Shown: positions 16,008-24,369, counted from the first letter of the stretch. The stretch: 64,000 nt of DNA from Streptomyces sp. NBC_00083 (GCF_026343295.1 NZ_JAPELY010000004.1:372001-436000), one strand, 5' to 3'. Program-made: numbers and translations. The notes: generated by a model from the letters alone, not told the origin.

Positions 16008-17273
16008 GTGCGCAGGCGCTTCTTGGGCTTGACCGCGGCGGTTGCCGCATTCGGCATGACGGCAGGGCTCTCGGGATGCGGCGGCGGGAGCGGCTCCGGT
16101 GACGTCACCCTCAAGCTGGTGGCCGCCGACTACGACATAGCCGGCGGCAACACGACGAAGACGTACTGGCACAACGTTGTCGACGCGTTCGAGAAGAAGA
16201 ACCCGGGCATCAAGGTCGACGTCCAGATCTTCTCCTGGGACGTGGTCGACGCCAAGGTCGCCGAGATGGTCAAGGCGGGCAACGCCCCCGACATCGCGCA
16301 GATCGGCGCGTACTCCGACTACGCGGCCACCGGCAAGCTCTACAGCGCCGACCAGCTGCTCTCCATCCCCGTCGAGGCCAACTTCCTCGCGCCGCTCGCC
16401 GACGCGGGCAACGTCAAGCGCGTCCAGTACGGGCTGCCGTTCGTGGCCTCCACGCGGCTGCTCTTCTACAACCAGACGCTCTTCGACCAGGCGCACATCA
16501 AGCCGCCCACCACGTGGGCCGAGCTCGCCTCCGACGCAAAGGCGCTCAAGGCCAAGGGTGTGAAGACCCCCTTCGCGCTGCCGCTCGGCAGCGAGGAGGC
16601 GCAGGCCGAGACCATGATGTGGATGCTCAGCGGCAACGGCGGCTACACCAACACCGTCGACGGCTACGACATCGACTCGCCCGAGAACATCCAGACCTTC
16701 GAGTGGCTCAAGTCCAACCTCGTCGAGCCCGAGCTGACCGGGCCCGTCGCGCCCGGCAAGCTCAACCGGCAGGACGCGTTCGACGCGTTCGCGAAGGGCG
16801 ACGTCGGCATGCTCAACGGCCACCCCTCCCTGATGGAGGAGGCCAAGAAGAAGGGCATCAAGTTCGGCATGGTCCCGCTGCCGGGGCAGAACGGGCCGGC
16901 CAAGGCGACGATGGGTGTCGCCGACTGGATCATGGGCTTCAAGCAGGGCGGACACCGGGCGCAGATAGGCAAGTTCCTGGACTTCACGTTCTCCGACGAC
17001 AACGTGCTGAACTTCGCCGACCAGTACGACCTGCTGCCGTCCACGGTGTCGGCGTCCTCGGCGATGGCGGCCGACCCCAAGCACAAGGAACTGAAGTCGT
17101 TCCTGGCGGCGCTCCCGACGTCCGAGCTGCCCCCGGTGGGCAAGACGTCGTGGCCGAAGGTGAGCGAGACGGTGAAGAAGAAGATCGGCTCGGCGCTGAC
17201 GCCCGGGGGGTCGCCGAAGTCGGTCCTCCAGGACATCGCGAAGGTGGCGACGGACGCGGACAACGCGGAGTAG
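16008..17273 (+). CDS. Extracellular sugar-binding lipoprotein of an ABC importer (family 1)
   Basis: This 421-residue solute-binding protein has a lipoprotein signal (RRFLGLTAAVAAFGM, lipobox LSGC near residue 25). The family-1 sugar-binding fold shows at NTTKTYWHNVVDAFEKKNPG, GNAPDIAQIGAYSDYA, YGLPFVASTRLLFYN and TWAELASDAKALKAKG. No permease or ATPase gene is adjacent; Streptomyces importers commonly share the MsiK ATPase, but the missing permeases are unusual. The GTG start has GAGGGTGGG upstream. The divergent dre and LacI-type palindromes suggest an amino sugar or oligosaccharide ligand. The start and signal are clear; the ligand is inference. Confidence 0.9.
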   Translation: MRRRFLGLTAAVAAFGMTAGLSGCGGGSGSGDVTLKLVAADYDIAGGNTTKTYWHNVVDAFEKKNPGIKVDVQIFSWDVVDAKVAEMVKAGNAPDIAQIGAYSDYAATGKLYSADQLLSIPVEANFLAPLADAGNVKRVQYGLPFVASTRLLFYNQTLFDQAHIKPPTTWAELASDAKALKAKGVKTPFALPLGSEEAQAETMMWMLSGNGGYTNTVDGYDIDSPENIQTFEWLKSNLVEPELTGPVAPGKLNRQDAFDAFAKGDVGMLNGHPSLMEEAKKKGIKFGMVPLPGQNGPAKATMGVADWIMGFKQGGHRAQIGKFLDFTFSDDNVLNFADQYDLLPSTVSASSAMAADPKHKELKSFLAALPTSELPPVGKTSWPKVSETVKKKIGSALTPGGSPKSVLQDIAKVATDADNAE

Positions 17274-17280
17274 CTCGCGC

Positions 17281-17760
17281 GGGGGTGTCACCCCCCCGCC
17301 TCCCGTGCGGCGGGGTCACCGGTGCCGGCCCCCCTGGGGCTCCGCCCCAGACCCCGTTCGCGCGTTTTCCCACCCACCTCCCGTGCGGCGGGGTCACCGG
17401 TGCCGGGCCCCCTGGGGCTCCGCCCCAGACCCCGTTCGCGCCTGAAGGGCGCTCGTCCTCAATCGCCGGACAGGCTGGGTATGCCGATGCCGCCCGGCAC
17501 CGAGCAGTCAGGGGCGCGGGGAACTGCGCGAGGTGGGCTGGGTATGCCGATGCCGCCCGGCACCGAGCAGTCAGGGGCGCGGGGAACTGCGCGAGGTGGG
17601 CTGGGGTGGTGCATGCCGCCGGGCACCGGGTAGTCAGGGGCGCGGGGAACTGCGCGAGGTGGGCTGACGATGTGCATGCCGCCCGGCACCGGATGGTCGA
17701 GGGCCGCACCCCGCACCCACGCCCGGCAGCCGTACACCCCACCCCCGGAGGGTCTCGGGA
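17281..17760. repeat. Intergenic repeat block: two ~75-bp copies and four ~60-bp tandem copies
   Basis: Two near-identical segments at about 17292-17367 and 17378-17445 carry GTGCGGCGGGGTCACCGGTG, then CTGGGGCTCCGCCCCAG and CCCCGTTCGCGC. From about 17455 to 17690 a unit containing GATGCCGCCCGGCACCG, then CAGGGGCGCGGGGAACTGCG and CGAGGTGGGCTG, recurs four times. Parts are shared with the dispersed modules at 0.9, 24.6, 49.5, 53.3 and 60.9 kb. No gene is supported here; frames running through are Arg/Pro-rich shadows. Confidence 0.8.
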
Positions 17761-17792
17761 AGGGGCGGGGTGGGGAAGCTACCGTGGGGCCC

Positions 17793-18149
17793 ATGACCGA
17801 CGAGGACAGGGACAGGGACAGGGGCAGGGGCAGGGGCAGGGACAGGAGCGGCGAGGACGAGGGCGAGGCCACGGCCATGGAAGCCGCCCCGGACACCCCC
17901 CGGGACACCCCGGCCGCCGACCCCACCCCCCTCGACCCCCGCACCCAGGCCGTACTCCGCATGGAACGCCACCCCTGGCCCACCCCCGGCGCCAAGGAAC
18001 GAGCCATCCGTGAGGAACTCGCGATGTCCCCCACGCGCTACTACCAGCTCCTGAACACCCTCCTCGACGACACCCGCGCCCTCGCCCACGACCCCGTCAC
18101 GGTCAACCGCCTCCGCCGCCTCCGCGAAGAACAACGCACCCGCCGCTGA
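17793..18149 (+). CDS. DUF3263-family small DNA-binding-like protein
   Basis: This 118-residue protein has a charged low-complexity N-terminus (RDRDRGRGRGRD, residues ~6-20) encoded by six-base repeats, then acidic/Pro-rich sequence. A conserved ~60-residue DUF3263 domain follows (TQAVLRMERHPWPTPGAKER, AIREELAMSPTRYYQLLNTL, PVTVNRLRRLREEQ), predicted as a helix-turn-helix. Proteins of this family are widespread in actinobacteria near otsB and have no established function. The ATG at 17793 follows GGGGAAGCTACCGT. The repeat-bearing N-terminus is probably variable. Confidence 0.8.
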   Translation: MTDEDRDRDRGRGRGRDRSGEDEGEATAMEAAPDTPRDTPAADPTPLDPRTQAVLRMERHPWPTPGAKERAIREELAMSPTRYYQLLNTLLDDTRALAHDPVTVNRLRRLREEQRTRR

Positions 18150-18171
18150 CGGCATCGGCCCCGCGACCGGC

Positions 18172-18248
18172 ACCCAGCCCCGCTGACGCGACCCAGCCCC
18201 GCTGACGCGACCCCGCCCCGCTGACGCGACCCCGCCCCGCGACCGGCA
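18172..18248. repeat. Short tandem repeats between the DUF3263 gene and otsB
   Basis: Four copies of an 18-base unit (CCCCGCTGACGCGACCCA and CG variants) lie side by side, flanked by two GCGACCGGCACCC copies. This G+C-rich array occupies most of the gap and shows no start codon with a ribosome site. Confidence 0.65.
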
Positions 18249-18329
18249 CCCCGCTCCGGAACGGCCGCGCCCCATTGCGCCACACGTGCGACCCACCCCA
18301 CCCCGCACCACCCCGATAGGGTCACCCGC

Positions 18330-19169
18330 ATGGGACGTCACACGGAACCTCTGCCGACCCCCGCCACCCAGGCCGGCCGCGACGGTCTCGCCGCGATCGT
18401 CGCGCGGCCCGAGCGGGCGGTCGTCGCGCTCGACTTCGACGGCACGCTCGCCCAGATCGTGGCCGACCCCGAGCAGGCCAGGGCCCATGCCGACGCCGTA
18501 CCCGCCCTCGCCGCCCTCGCCCCGCACGTCGCGTCCGTCGCCGTCATCACCGGCCGGCCGGCCGGCGTCGCGGTCCGCTACGGCGGCTTCGCGGGCGTAG
18601 CCGGCCTGGAGCACCTCGTGGTCCTCGGCCACTACGGCGCCGAACGCTGGGACGCGGTCACCGGCACCGTCCGCACCCCCGCCCCCCACCCCGGTGTCGC
18701 CGCCGCCCGCGCGGAACTCCCCGGGGTCCTCGACACCCACGGCGCCTGGCGCGGCACGTGGATCGAGGAGAAGGGGCAGGCCGTCGCGGTCCACACCCGC
18801 CGGGCCAGCGACCCGCAGGCCGCCTTCGAGGCCCTGCGCGAACCCCTCGCCGACCTGGCGACCCGGCACGGCCTGGTCCTCGAACCCGGCCGCATGGTCC
18901 TGGAGTTGAGGCCCCCCGGCATGGACAAGGGCGTGGCGCTGGAGGCGTACGTACGCGAGGTGGGCGCCGAGGCGATCCTGTACGCGGGCGACGACCTGGG
19001 CGACCTCCCCGCGTTCGCCGCCGTCGAAAAGCTCCGCTCCGACGGCGTGCCGGGGCTGCTGGTCGCAGCAGACACGGTGATCGAGGAACTGGCGGAACGA
19101 GCCGACCTGCAACTGAACGGCCCGGCGGAGGTAACAGCCTTCCTGAAGACACTGGCCACGCAGCTGTAA
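18330..19169 (+). CDS. otsB: Trehalose-6-phosphate phosphatase OtsB
   Basis: This 279-residue HAD-type phosphatase converts trehalose-6P to trehalose. Motif I is VVALDFDGTLAQIV with the nucleophile Asp (~residue 37). Motif II lies at VAVITGRPAGVAV, the substrate region at LVVLGHYGAERWD, and motif IV at AILYAGDDLGDLPAFAAVEK. Length and motif spacing fit OtsB. It converges on otsA, 93 bases away, so the two pathway genes are transcribed toward each other. The ATG has a weak GATAGGGTCACCCGC leader. The gap to otsA contains CCCCCTAACCCCCTAACC, a short repeat over the otsA stop. Confidence 0.92.
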   Translation: MGRHTEPLPTPATQAGRDGLAAIVARPERAVVALDFDGTLAQIVADPEQARAHADAVPALAALAPHVASVAVITGRPAGVAVRYGGFAGVAGLEHLVVLGHYGAERWDAVTGTVRTPAPHPGVAAARAELPGVLDTHGAWRGTWIEEKGQAVAVHTRRASDPQAAFEALREPLADLATRHGLVLEPGRMVLELRPPGMDKGVALEAYVREVGAEAILYAGDDLGDLPAFAAVEKLRSDGVPGLLVAADTVIEELAERADLQLNGPAEVTAFLKTLATQL

Positions 19170-19262
19170 CCCCCAAGCAACCGGCATCGCCCGCACCCTC
19201 CAGGGGTTCAGCTCCTCCGGCCCCGCCGCGCGGGCGGGCGGGTGGGCGAACCCCCTAACCCC

Positions 19263-20726
19263 CTAACCCCCCAGCCCCTCCAGCTGCTCCAGGAACCACC
19301 GCCGAGGCACCAACGCCGTCCCCGCGGCAGCAAGCCGCTTCGTCCGCTCCGCCCGCTCGTCCTCGCCCATCGTCAGCCCGGCGTGCAGCGCCTCCGCCGT
19401 GCCCGTCACGTCGTACGGGTTCACGACGAGCGCGTCCGCGCCGAGCTCCTCGTACGCCCCCGCCTCGCGCGACAGGACCAGCGCGCACCCCGCGTCCGAC
19501 ACGACCGGCACCTCCTTGGCGACGAGGTTCATGCCGTCGCGTACCGGGTTGACGAGGGCGACGTCCGCGAGCCGGTACGCCGCCAGCGAGCGGGCGAAGT
19601 CGTCCTGGACGTGGAGGACGACCGGGGTCCAACTGGCTGTGCCGTACGTCGAGTTGATCTCCTCCGCGACCCGCGCGACCTCCGCCGTGTACTCCCGGTA
19701 CACCGTGAGGTCCTGCCGCGAGGGGTAGGCGAAGGCCACGTGAACGACCCGCTCGCGCCACTCGGGGTGGGTGTTCAGAAGGTGCCGGTAGGCGTGCAGG
19801 CCGCGCACGATGTTCTTGGACAACTCGGTGCGGTCGACCCGCACGATCGTCTTGCGGCCGGCCCCGATCTGCTCGCGCAGCGCGATGATCCGCTCCTCGA
19901 CGTCCGGCTGGTGCGCGCGCTCGCGCAGGAAGTCGCCGTCCGCGCCGAGCGAGTGCACCGCGATGTCCGTCTCGCGCACCTCCCCGCCGGGCCCGACGTG
20001 CCGGAACCGGCGCCGCCCGTCGCCGGCCGGGCTGACCAGGTCCGCCTCGCCCTCCAGGGTGACCACGACCGAGTCCGTGAACGCCGAGGCCCACCGCCAG
20101 GTGAGGAAGCCGAGCCGGTCCGCCCCGAGCATCCCCCGCAGCAGCTGCCGCGCGATGTCGTCGGGGAGCATCCGGAAGTAGTCCACCGGCGCCCACGGCG
20201 TGTGCGAGAAGTGCCCGATCCTGAGGTCGGGGCGGAGTTCGCGCAGCATGCCCGGCACCAGCGCCAGGTGGTAGTCCTGCACCAGGACGCGCGCCCCGTC
20301 CGCCGCCTCCGCCGCGAGCGCCTCGGCGAAGGCCCGGTTGTACGTCTCGTACGACGCCCACTGCCGCCGGAACTCGGCGTCGAAGACCGGTTCCAGCGGC
20401 GTCTGGTACAGCATGTGCTGGACGAACCACAGCACCGAGTTGGCGATGCCGTTGTAGGCGTCGGCGAAGACGCCCGCGTCGATGTCCAGCATCCGGACAC
20501 CCTGCTCGCCGACGCCCCGCCGCACCGCCTCGCGGTCGCCGTCGCTGAGCGCCGCGCACACCCACACCGACTCCACGTCGGAGCCGATCGCGCTGAGCCC
20601 GGAGACGAGGCCGCCCCCGCCCCGCCTGGACTCCAGGGAGCCGTCCTCCTGGAAGACGTACGAGACGGGGCCGCGGTTGGACGCGACGAGGACCTGAGCC
20701 CGGGGGGATGTGTGCGCGGTGACCAT
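19263..20726 (-). CDS. otsA: Trehalose-6-phosphate synthase OtsA (GT20)
   Basis: This 487-residue glycosyltransferase joins UDP- or GDP-glucose to glucose-6P. It shows VLVASNRGPVSYVF (N-terminal nucleotide loop), WFVQHMLYQTP, VLVQDYHLALVPGMLRELRP, GHFSHTPWAPVDYFRMLPDD, DRTELSKNIVRGLHAY (Arg/Lys phosphate site) and NPVRDGMNLVAKE in normal order. Upstream of the ATG a TAGGTT box (20734-20739) ends seven bases away with no ribosome site, so the mRNA is probably leaderless. With otsB it forms the OtsAB pathway for stress and spore trehalose. Confidence 0.93.
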   Translation of the reverse strand: MVTAHTSPRAQVLVASNRGPVSYVFQEDGSLESRRGGGGLVSGLSAIGSDVESVWVCAALSDGDREAVRRGVGEQGVRMLDIDAGVFADAYNGIANSVLWFVQHMLYQTPLEPVFDAEFRRQWASYETYNRAFAEALAAEAADGARVLVQDYHLALVPGMLRELRPDLRIGHFSHTPWAPVDYFRMLPDDIARQLLRGMLGADRLGFLTWRWASAFTDSVVVTLEGEADLVSPAGDGRRRFRHVGPGGEVRETDIAVHSLGADGDFLRERAHQPDVEERIIALREQIGAGRKTIVRVDRTELSKNIVRGLHAYRHLLNTHPEWRERVVHVAFAYPSRQDLTVYREYTAEVARVAEEINSTYGTASWTPVVLHVQDDFARSLAAYRLADVALVNPVRDGMNLVAKEVPVVSDAGCALVLSREAGAYEELGADALVVNPYDVTGTAEALHAGLTMGEDERAERTKRLAAAGTALVPRRWFLEQLEGLGG

Positions 20727-20815
20727 GGTGCGGAACCTAGCCCGCCCCGCAATACCTCAAACACGCGTACGCCCGTACCACCGCCAGATCCAGCCGCGCC
20801 GCGCCCGCCCGCCGG

Positions 20816-21790
20816 CTATGCCGCCCGGTGCACCTGGTACTCCTCGACCTCCCGCATCGGCGGGCGCTCCTCGGTGTCCACCGCGTACGTACGCGGTACG
20901 AAGCCGTGCTCGCCGCGCTCGAACTGGGTCAGCTCGGGGCGTACGAGATGGCCGCGGGACAGCCGCAGCTGCGCCGTGCGGTAGATCGCGGCGGCCATCC
21001 GGCCGAGTGCCTGCCCGTCCTGGTGGCGGTGCTTGCGCACGCCCACGTCCACCTGGGCCAGCGCGTCGAGCCCCACCGTGTGCAGCGCGTCGACGAGCAG
21101 CGCCAGCTCGACCCCGTACCCGACGGGGAACGGCAGCCGCTCCAGGAGCGAGCGCCTCGCCGCGTACTCACCGCCCAACGGCTGGACGATCCCGGCCAGT
21201 TGGGGCCAGTGCAGGTTGAGCAGCGGGCGCGCCACCAGCTCGGTGACCCGGCCGCCCTGGCCCGCCGCCGTGCCGAGCGGCCGGTCGTACATGGCCTTGA
21301 CGAAGTCGACGTCCGGGTCGGTCAGGAGCGGCCCGACGATGCCGGAGACGAACCCCGTGTCGAAGTCCTTGAGGTCGGCGTCGACGAAGCAGACGATGTC
21401 GCCGCCGGTCACGAGGAGCGAGCGCCACAGCACCTCGCCCTTGCCGGGCAGCGCGGGCAGCCGCGGCAGGATCGCGTCGCGGTGCACGACGCGGGCGCCG
21501 GCGGCGGCCGCGACCTCGGCCGTCCGGTCGGTGGAGCCGGAGTCGACGACGACCAGCTCGTCGACGAGCGGCACGGCGTCGGTCATCAGCTCGCGCCGGA
21601 TCGCGGCCACGATGTCACCGACCGTGCCCTCCTCGTCCAGCGCGGGGAGCACGACACTGACCGTGGTTCCCGTACGGTGTTTCGCGGCCAGCATCCGCTC
21701 CAGCGGACGCTCGGCCGCGGACCAGGAACGCCTGCTCAGCCAGCGTTCCACCTCTTCCAGCACGGTCGTCGGCCTCCTCGTGTGATCCAT
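20816..21790 (-). CDS. gpgS: Glucosyl-3-phosphoglycerate synthase GpgS (GT81)
   Basis: This 324-residue retaining glycosyltransferase transfers glucose to 3-phosphoglycerate, the first step to glucosylglycerate and, in mycobacteria, methylglucose lipopolysaccharides. Features are VSVVLPALDEEGTVGDIVAA (nucleotide loop), ELVVVDSGSTDRTAEVA, VCFVDADLKDFD (the metal DxD), GRVTELVARPLLNLHWPQLA and PFPVGYGVELALLVD. These match actinobacterial GpgS closely. It sits 89 bases upstream of otsA on the same strand, near trehalose synthesis, which fits a compatible-solute cluster. No phosphatase gpgP is adjacent. Confidence 0.9.
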   Translation of the reverse strand: MDHTRRPTTVLEEVERWLSRRSWSAAERPLERMLAAKHRTGTTVSVVLPALDEEGTVGDIVAAIRRELMTDAVPLVDELVVVDSGSTDRTAEVAAAAGARVVHRDAILPRLPALPGKGEVLWRSLLVTGGDIVCFVDADLKDFDTGFVSGIVGPLLTDPDVDFVKAMYDRPLGTAAGQGGRVTELVARPLLNLHWPQLAGIVQPLGGEYAARRSLLERLPFPVGYGVELALLVDALHTVGLDALAQVDVGVRKHRHQDGQALGRMAAAIYRTAQLRLSRGHLVRPELTQFERGEHGFVPRTYAVDTEERPPMREVEEYQVHRAA

Positions 21791-21898
21791 CTCGCGGTTC
21801 GGACGACTATCTCAACCGTCCGGGGCTTCGGTTACAGTCTTGAACAACGCGCAGGACCGTCGCATGCCGGGGGTCCCCGCGCCGACAATCGAATACCG

Positions 21899-22049
21899 CT
21901 CATCCAGAGGGGCAGAGGGAAACGGCCCGTTGAAGCCCCGGCAACCCTCCAGTCGGTTCTCGTCGATCGCATCGATCAACACACGAGGCCACCGGCTAGG
22001 GAAGGTGCCAAATCCGTCTCATGGCGAGGTTCGTCATGAGGAAGATGAG
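21899..22049 (+). ncRNA. SAM-I (S-box) riboswitch in the thrC leader
   Basis: The leader shows the conserved S-box core in order: CTCATC (P1 5' strand, 21899-21904), CAGAGGGAAACGGCCCGTTG, AAGCCCCGGCAACC, a long P3 hairpin, GGTGCCAAATCC, the P4 hairpin (TCATGGCGAGGTTCGTCATGA), then GATGAG (22044-22049) closing P1. SAM-I elements bind S-adenosylmethionine. The 3' P1 strand runs directly into GGAGAAAGG, the ribosome site of thrC, so ligand binding could act on translation. An in-frame ATG at 22021 falls inside the element and is not the start. Confidence 0.92.
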
Positions 22050-22068
22050 GAGAAAGGGCCTCCCCTCC

Positions 22069-23379
22069 ATGTCTGCACAGACTGCCGAAACCCGCACCAC
22101 CGCCGAGACCACTGCCGGCACCCCCGTCGATCTCGGTCCGGCGTCCGGGCTTTCCTGCCGCGAATGCGGCCAGCGTTTCGAACTGGGCCCGATCTTCGCC
22201 TGTGAACTGTGTTTCGGACCGCTCGAAGTGGCGTATGACCTGCCGCTCGGCGACCCCGAGGCGCTGCGGAAGCAGATCGAGGCGGGCCCCGAGAACATCT
22301 GGCGTTACGCGCCGCTGCTGCCCGTCCCGGCCGACGTGGCGGACAAGCCGAACCTGAACCCCGGCTTCACCAAGCTCGTCAAGGCCGAGAACCTGGCGCG
22401 CGAGCTGGGCGTCGAGCCCGGCAAGCTGTTCGTCAAGGACGACTCCGGCAACCCGACGCACTCCTTCAAGGACCGCGTCGTCGCCCAGGCCCTCGAAGCC
22501 GCCCGCGCCTTCGGCTTCACCACGCTCTCCTGCTCCTCCACCGGAAACCTCGCCGGCGCGGTCGGTGCCGCCGCCGCGCGGGCCGGCTTCCGCTCCTGCG
22601 TGTTCATCCCGCACGACCTGGAGCAGGGCAAGGTCGTGATGGCCGCGGTGTACGGCGGCGAGCTCGTCGGCATCGAGGGCAACTACGACGACGTGAACCG
22701 CTTCTGCTCGGAGCTCATCGGCGACCCGCTGGGTGAGGGCTGGGGCTTCGTCAACGTCAACCTGCGCCCGTACTACGGCGAGGGTTCCAAGACGCTGGCG
22801 TACGAGATCTGCGAGCAGCTCGGCTGGCGGCTCCCCGACCAGCTGGTCATCCCGATCGCCTCGGGCTCCCAGCTCACCAAGATCGACAAGGGGCTCCAGG
22901 AGCTGATCAAGCTCGGCCTCGTCGAGGACAAGCCGTACAAGATCTTCGGCGCCCAGGCCGAGGGCTGCTCCCCGGTGTCGACCGCCTTCAAGGCCGGCCA
23001 CGACGTCGTGCGCCCGCAGAAGCCGGACACCATCGCCAAGTCGCTCGCCATCGGCAACCCGGCGGACGGCCCGTACGTCCTGGACATCGCGCGCCGTACC
23101 GGCGGTGCGGTGGAGGACGTGAACGACGAGCAGATCGTCGACGCGATCAAGCTGCTCGCCCGCACCGAGGGCATCTTCGCGGAGACCGCGGGCGGCGTGA
23201 CGGTCGGCGTCACGAAGAAGCTCATCGAGGCCGGTCTCCTCGACCCGTCGCTCACCACGGTCGTGCTCAACACCGGTGACGGGCTCAAGACGCTGGACGC
23301 GGTGGCCGCCACGTCCCAGGCGACCGCGACCATCCGTCCGAGCCTGGACGCCTTCCGCGACGCGGGCCTGGCCCACTGA
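22069..23379 (+). CDS. thrC: Threonine synthase ThrC
   Basis: This 436-residue PLP enzyme converts O-phosphohomoserine to threonine. The N-terminal zinc-ribbon-like segment CRECGQRFELGPIFACELCF is typical of one threonine synthase class. The PLP lysine is in NPTHSFKDRVVAQ (~residue 133), the phosphate loop in CSSTGNLAGAVGAAAARAG, and the C-terminal region reads ETAGGVTVGVTKKLIEAG. The ATG at 22069 follows GAGGAGAAAGGGCC; the upstream frame would translate through the riboswitch. Its substrate is also the branch point to methionine in many bacteria, which gives sense to SAM control. Confidence 0.93.
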   Translation: MSAQTAETRTTAETTAGTPVDLGPASGLSCRECGQRFELGPIFACELCFGPLEVAYDLPLGDPEALRKQIEAGPENIWRYAPLLPVPADVADKPNLNPGFTKLVKAENLARELGVEPGKLFVKDDSGNPTHSFKDRVVAQALEAARAFGFTTLSCSSTGNLAGAVGAAAARAGFRSCVFIPHDLEQGKVVMAAVYGGELVGIEGNYDDVNRFCSELIGDPLGEGWGFVNVNLRPYYGEGSKTLAYEICEQLGWRLPDQLVIPIASGSQLTKIDKGLQELIKLGLVEDKPYKIFGAQAEGCSPVSTAFKAGHDVVRPQKPDTIAKSLAIGNPADGPYVLDIARRTGGAVEDVNDEQIVDAIKLLARTEGIFAETAGGVTVGVTKKLIEAGLLDPSLTTVVLNTGDGLKTLDAVAATSQATATIRPSLDAFRDAGLAH

Positions 23380-23448
23380 GCCACCGCTGACGACGCGGGC
23401 CGGCCCACCGGGCCACCGCCGATCCTGAACGACGAGGAGCACCGAACC

Positions 23449-23724
23449 ATGAGCGTGAACGTCCGCATCCCCACGATCCTGCGCACCTACACCGGCGGCA
23501 AGGCCGAGGTCGCCGCCGAGGGCGCGACCCTCGCCGAGGTCATCACCGACCTGGAGAAGAACCACACCGGGATCGCCGCGCGCGTCCTGGACGACCAGGG
23601 CAAGCTGCGCCGCTTCGTGAACGTGTACGTCAACGACGACGACGTGCGCTTCGAGCAGGGCCTGGAGACGGCTACGCCCGACGGCGCGGGCGTCTCGATC
23701 ATCCCGGCGGTGGCGGGCGGCTGA
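23449..23724 (+). CDS. cysO: Ubiquitin-like sulphur carrier protein, CysO-like (ThiS/MoaD fold)
   Basis: This 91-residue protein ends in Gly-Gly (IIPAVAGG), the thiocarboxylate-forming tail of sulphur carriers. The pattern VRIPTILRTYTGGKAEVAAE, DDQGKLRRFVNVYVNDDDVR and TPDGAGVSIIPAVAGG is that of mycobacterial CysO, which carries sulphide to O-phosphoserine via CysM, more than of MoaD or ThiS. CysM and the releasing protease Mec are not in the window. The gene follows thrC by 69 bases on the same strand with GAACGACGAGGAGC before its ATG, so it probably shares the riboswitch-controlled transcript. The symbol is a family assignment. Confidence 0.82.
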   Translation: MSVNVRIPTILRTYTGGKAEVAAEGATLAEVITDLEKNHTGIAARVLDDQGKLRRFVNVYVNDDDVRFEQGLETATPDGAGVSIIPAVAGG

Positions 23725-23751
23725 CGCCCCCTCTCCGTTCTCAGCAATATG

Positions 23752-23790
23752 GAATTGCCCCCTCCGCATAAGAAGCGGAGGGGGCAATTC
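23752..23790 (+). terminator. Strong intrinsic terminator after the thrC-cysO transcript
   Basis: GAATTGCCCCCTCCGC (23752-23767) pairs perfectly with 23775-23790 across a seven-base loop (ATAAGAA), a 16-bp stem, 27 bases after the cysO-like stop. The complementary strand has the same structure. Confidence 0.88.
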
Positions 23791-23991
23791 AACATGGTTG
23801 AGCGGGGTACAGTTGGGGAAGCCCCTTCGCTTCGAGCGCTGAGCGCATATGAGAACGCGACAACATGGGGTCAAAGTGTGAGAGCCCTTTGCGCCCTAAG
23901 TGCGCTTTGCCCGGCCCGACTTGCCCCGGAATGTTGAATTGATGGCATTCCGCTCCCTGAGTGCGCCCGGAATTCTCGTCCGATTGACCTG

Positions 23992-24019
23992 TTGCAGAGG
24001 GCAGTTGGGCAGATACATT
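23992..24019 (+). promoter_or_regulatory. Candidate promoter with a ~105-base leader for the cold shock gene
   Basis: TTGCAG (23992-23997), a 16-base spacer and TACATT (24014-24019) resemble a vegetative promoter. The cold shock ATG is ~112 bases downstream, giving the long 5' leader typical of csp mRNAs. The remaining part of 23791-24131 shows lower G+C and no gene I can support. Confidence 0.4.
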
Positions 24020-24131
24020 CAGCCGCGGTCGACGCGTTCCGGCGCACACCCTCTCCTGTCGGAGGGTGCAGGTCTGACCCGGGTCCGCGAAGTGTGGCCC
24101 CGTGCAAGGGCCAGTAATAGGGGAGTTAGGC

Positions 24132-24335
24132 ATGGCTCAGGGCACCGTCAAGTGGTTCAACGCGGAGAAGGGGTACGGCTTCATCGCGGTCGACGGTGGT
24201 GCGGATGTTTTCGTCCACTACAGTGCGATCCAGATGGACGGTTACCGCACCCTTGAAGAAGGTCAGCGAGTCGAGTTCGAGATCTCGCAGGGCCAGAAGG
24301 GTCCACAGGCGGACATGGTCAAGCTCGCCGTCTGA
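24132..24335 (+). CDS. Cold shock domain protein (CspA family)
   Basis: This 67-residue single-domain RNA chaperone opens MAQGTVKWFNAEKGYGFIAV and keeps both nucleic-acid-binding motifs (KGYGFIAV as RNP1 and DVFVHYSAI as RNP2). Length is standard. It binds single-stranded RNA and DNA and melts secondary structure. The ATG at 24132 is preceded by GGGGAGTTAGGC. It is one of two such genes in the window (the other at 46218) and lies between two terminators, so it is monocistronic. The position just before groEL2 is conserved in Streptomyces. Confidence 0.95.
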   Translation: MAQGTVKWFNAEKGYGFIAVDGGADVFVHYSAIQMDGYRTLEEGQRVEFEISQGQKGPQADMVKLAV

Positions 24336-24369
24336 TCTCGGCGCGATCGGCCACCGACGCACTCACGCA

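Noticed and set aside
19246..19270. CCCCCTAACCCCCTAACC as a telomere-like sequence
   Set aside because: Only two short copies over the otsA stop codon. Streptomyces telomeres are palindromic and terminal, and this region is chromosomal core.
22021..22068. ATG at 22021 as start of threonine synthase
   Set aside because: It lies within the P4 hairpin of the SAM-I riboswitch, and the next in-frame ATG at 22069 has a proper ribosome site.
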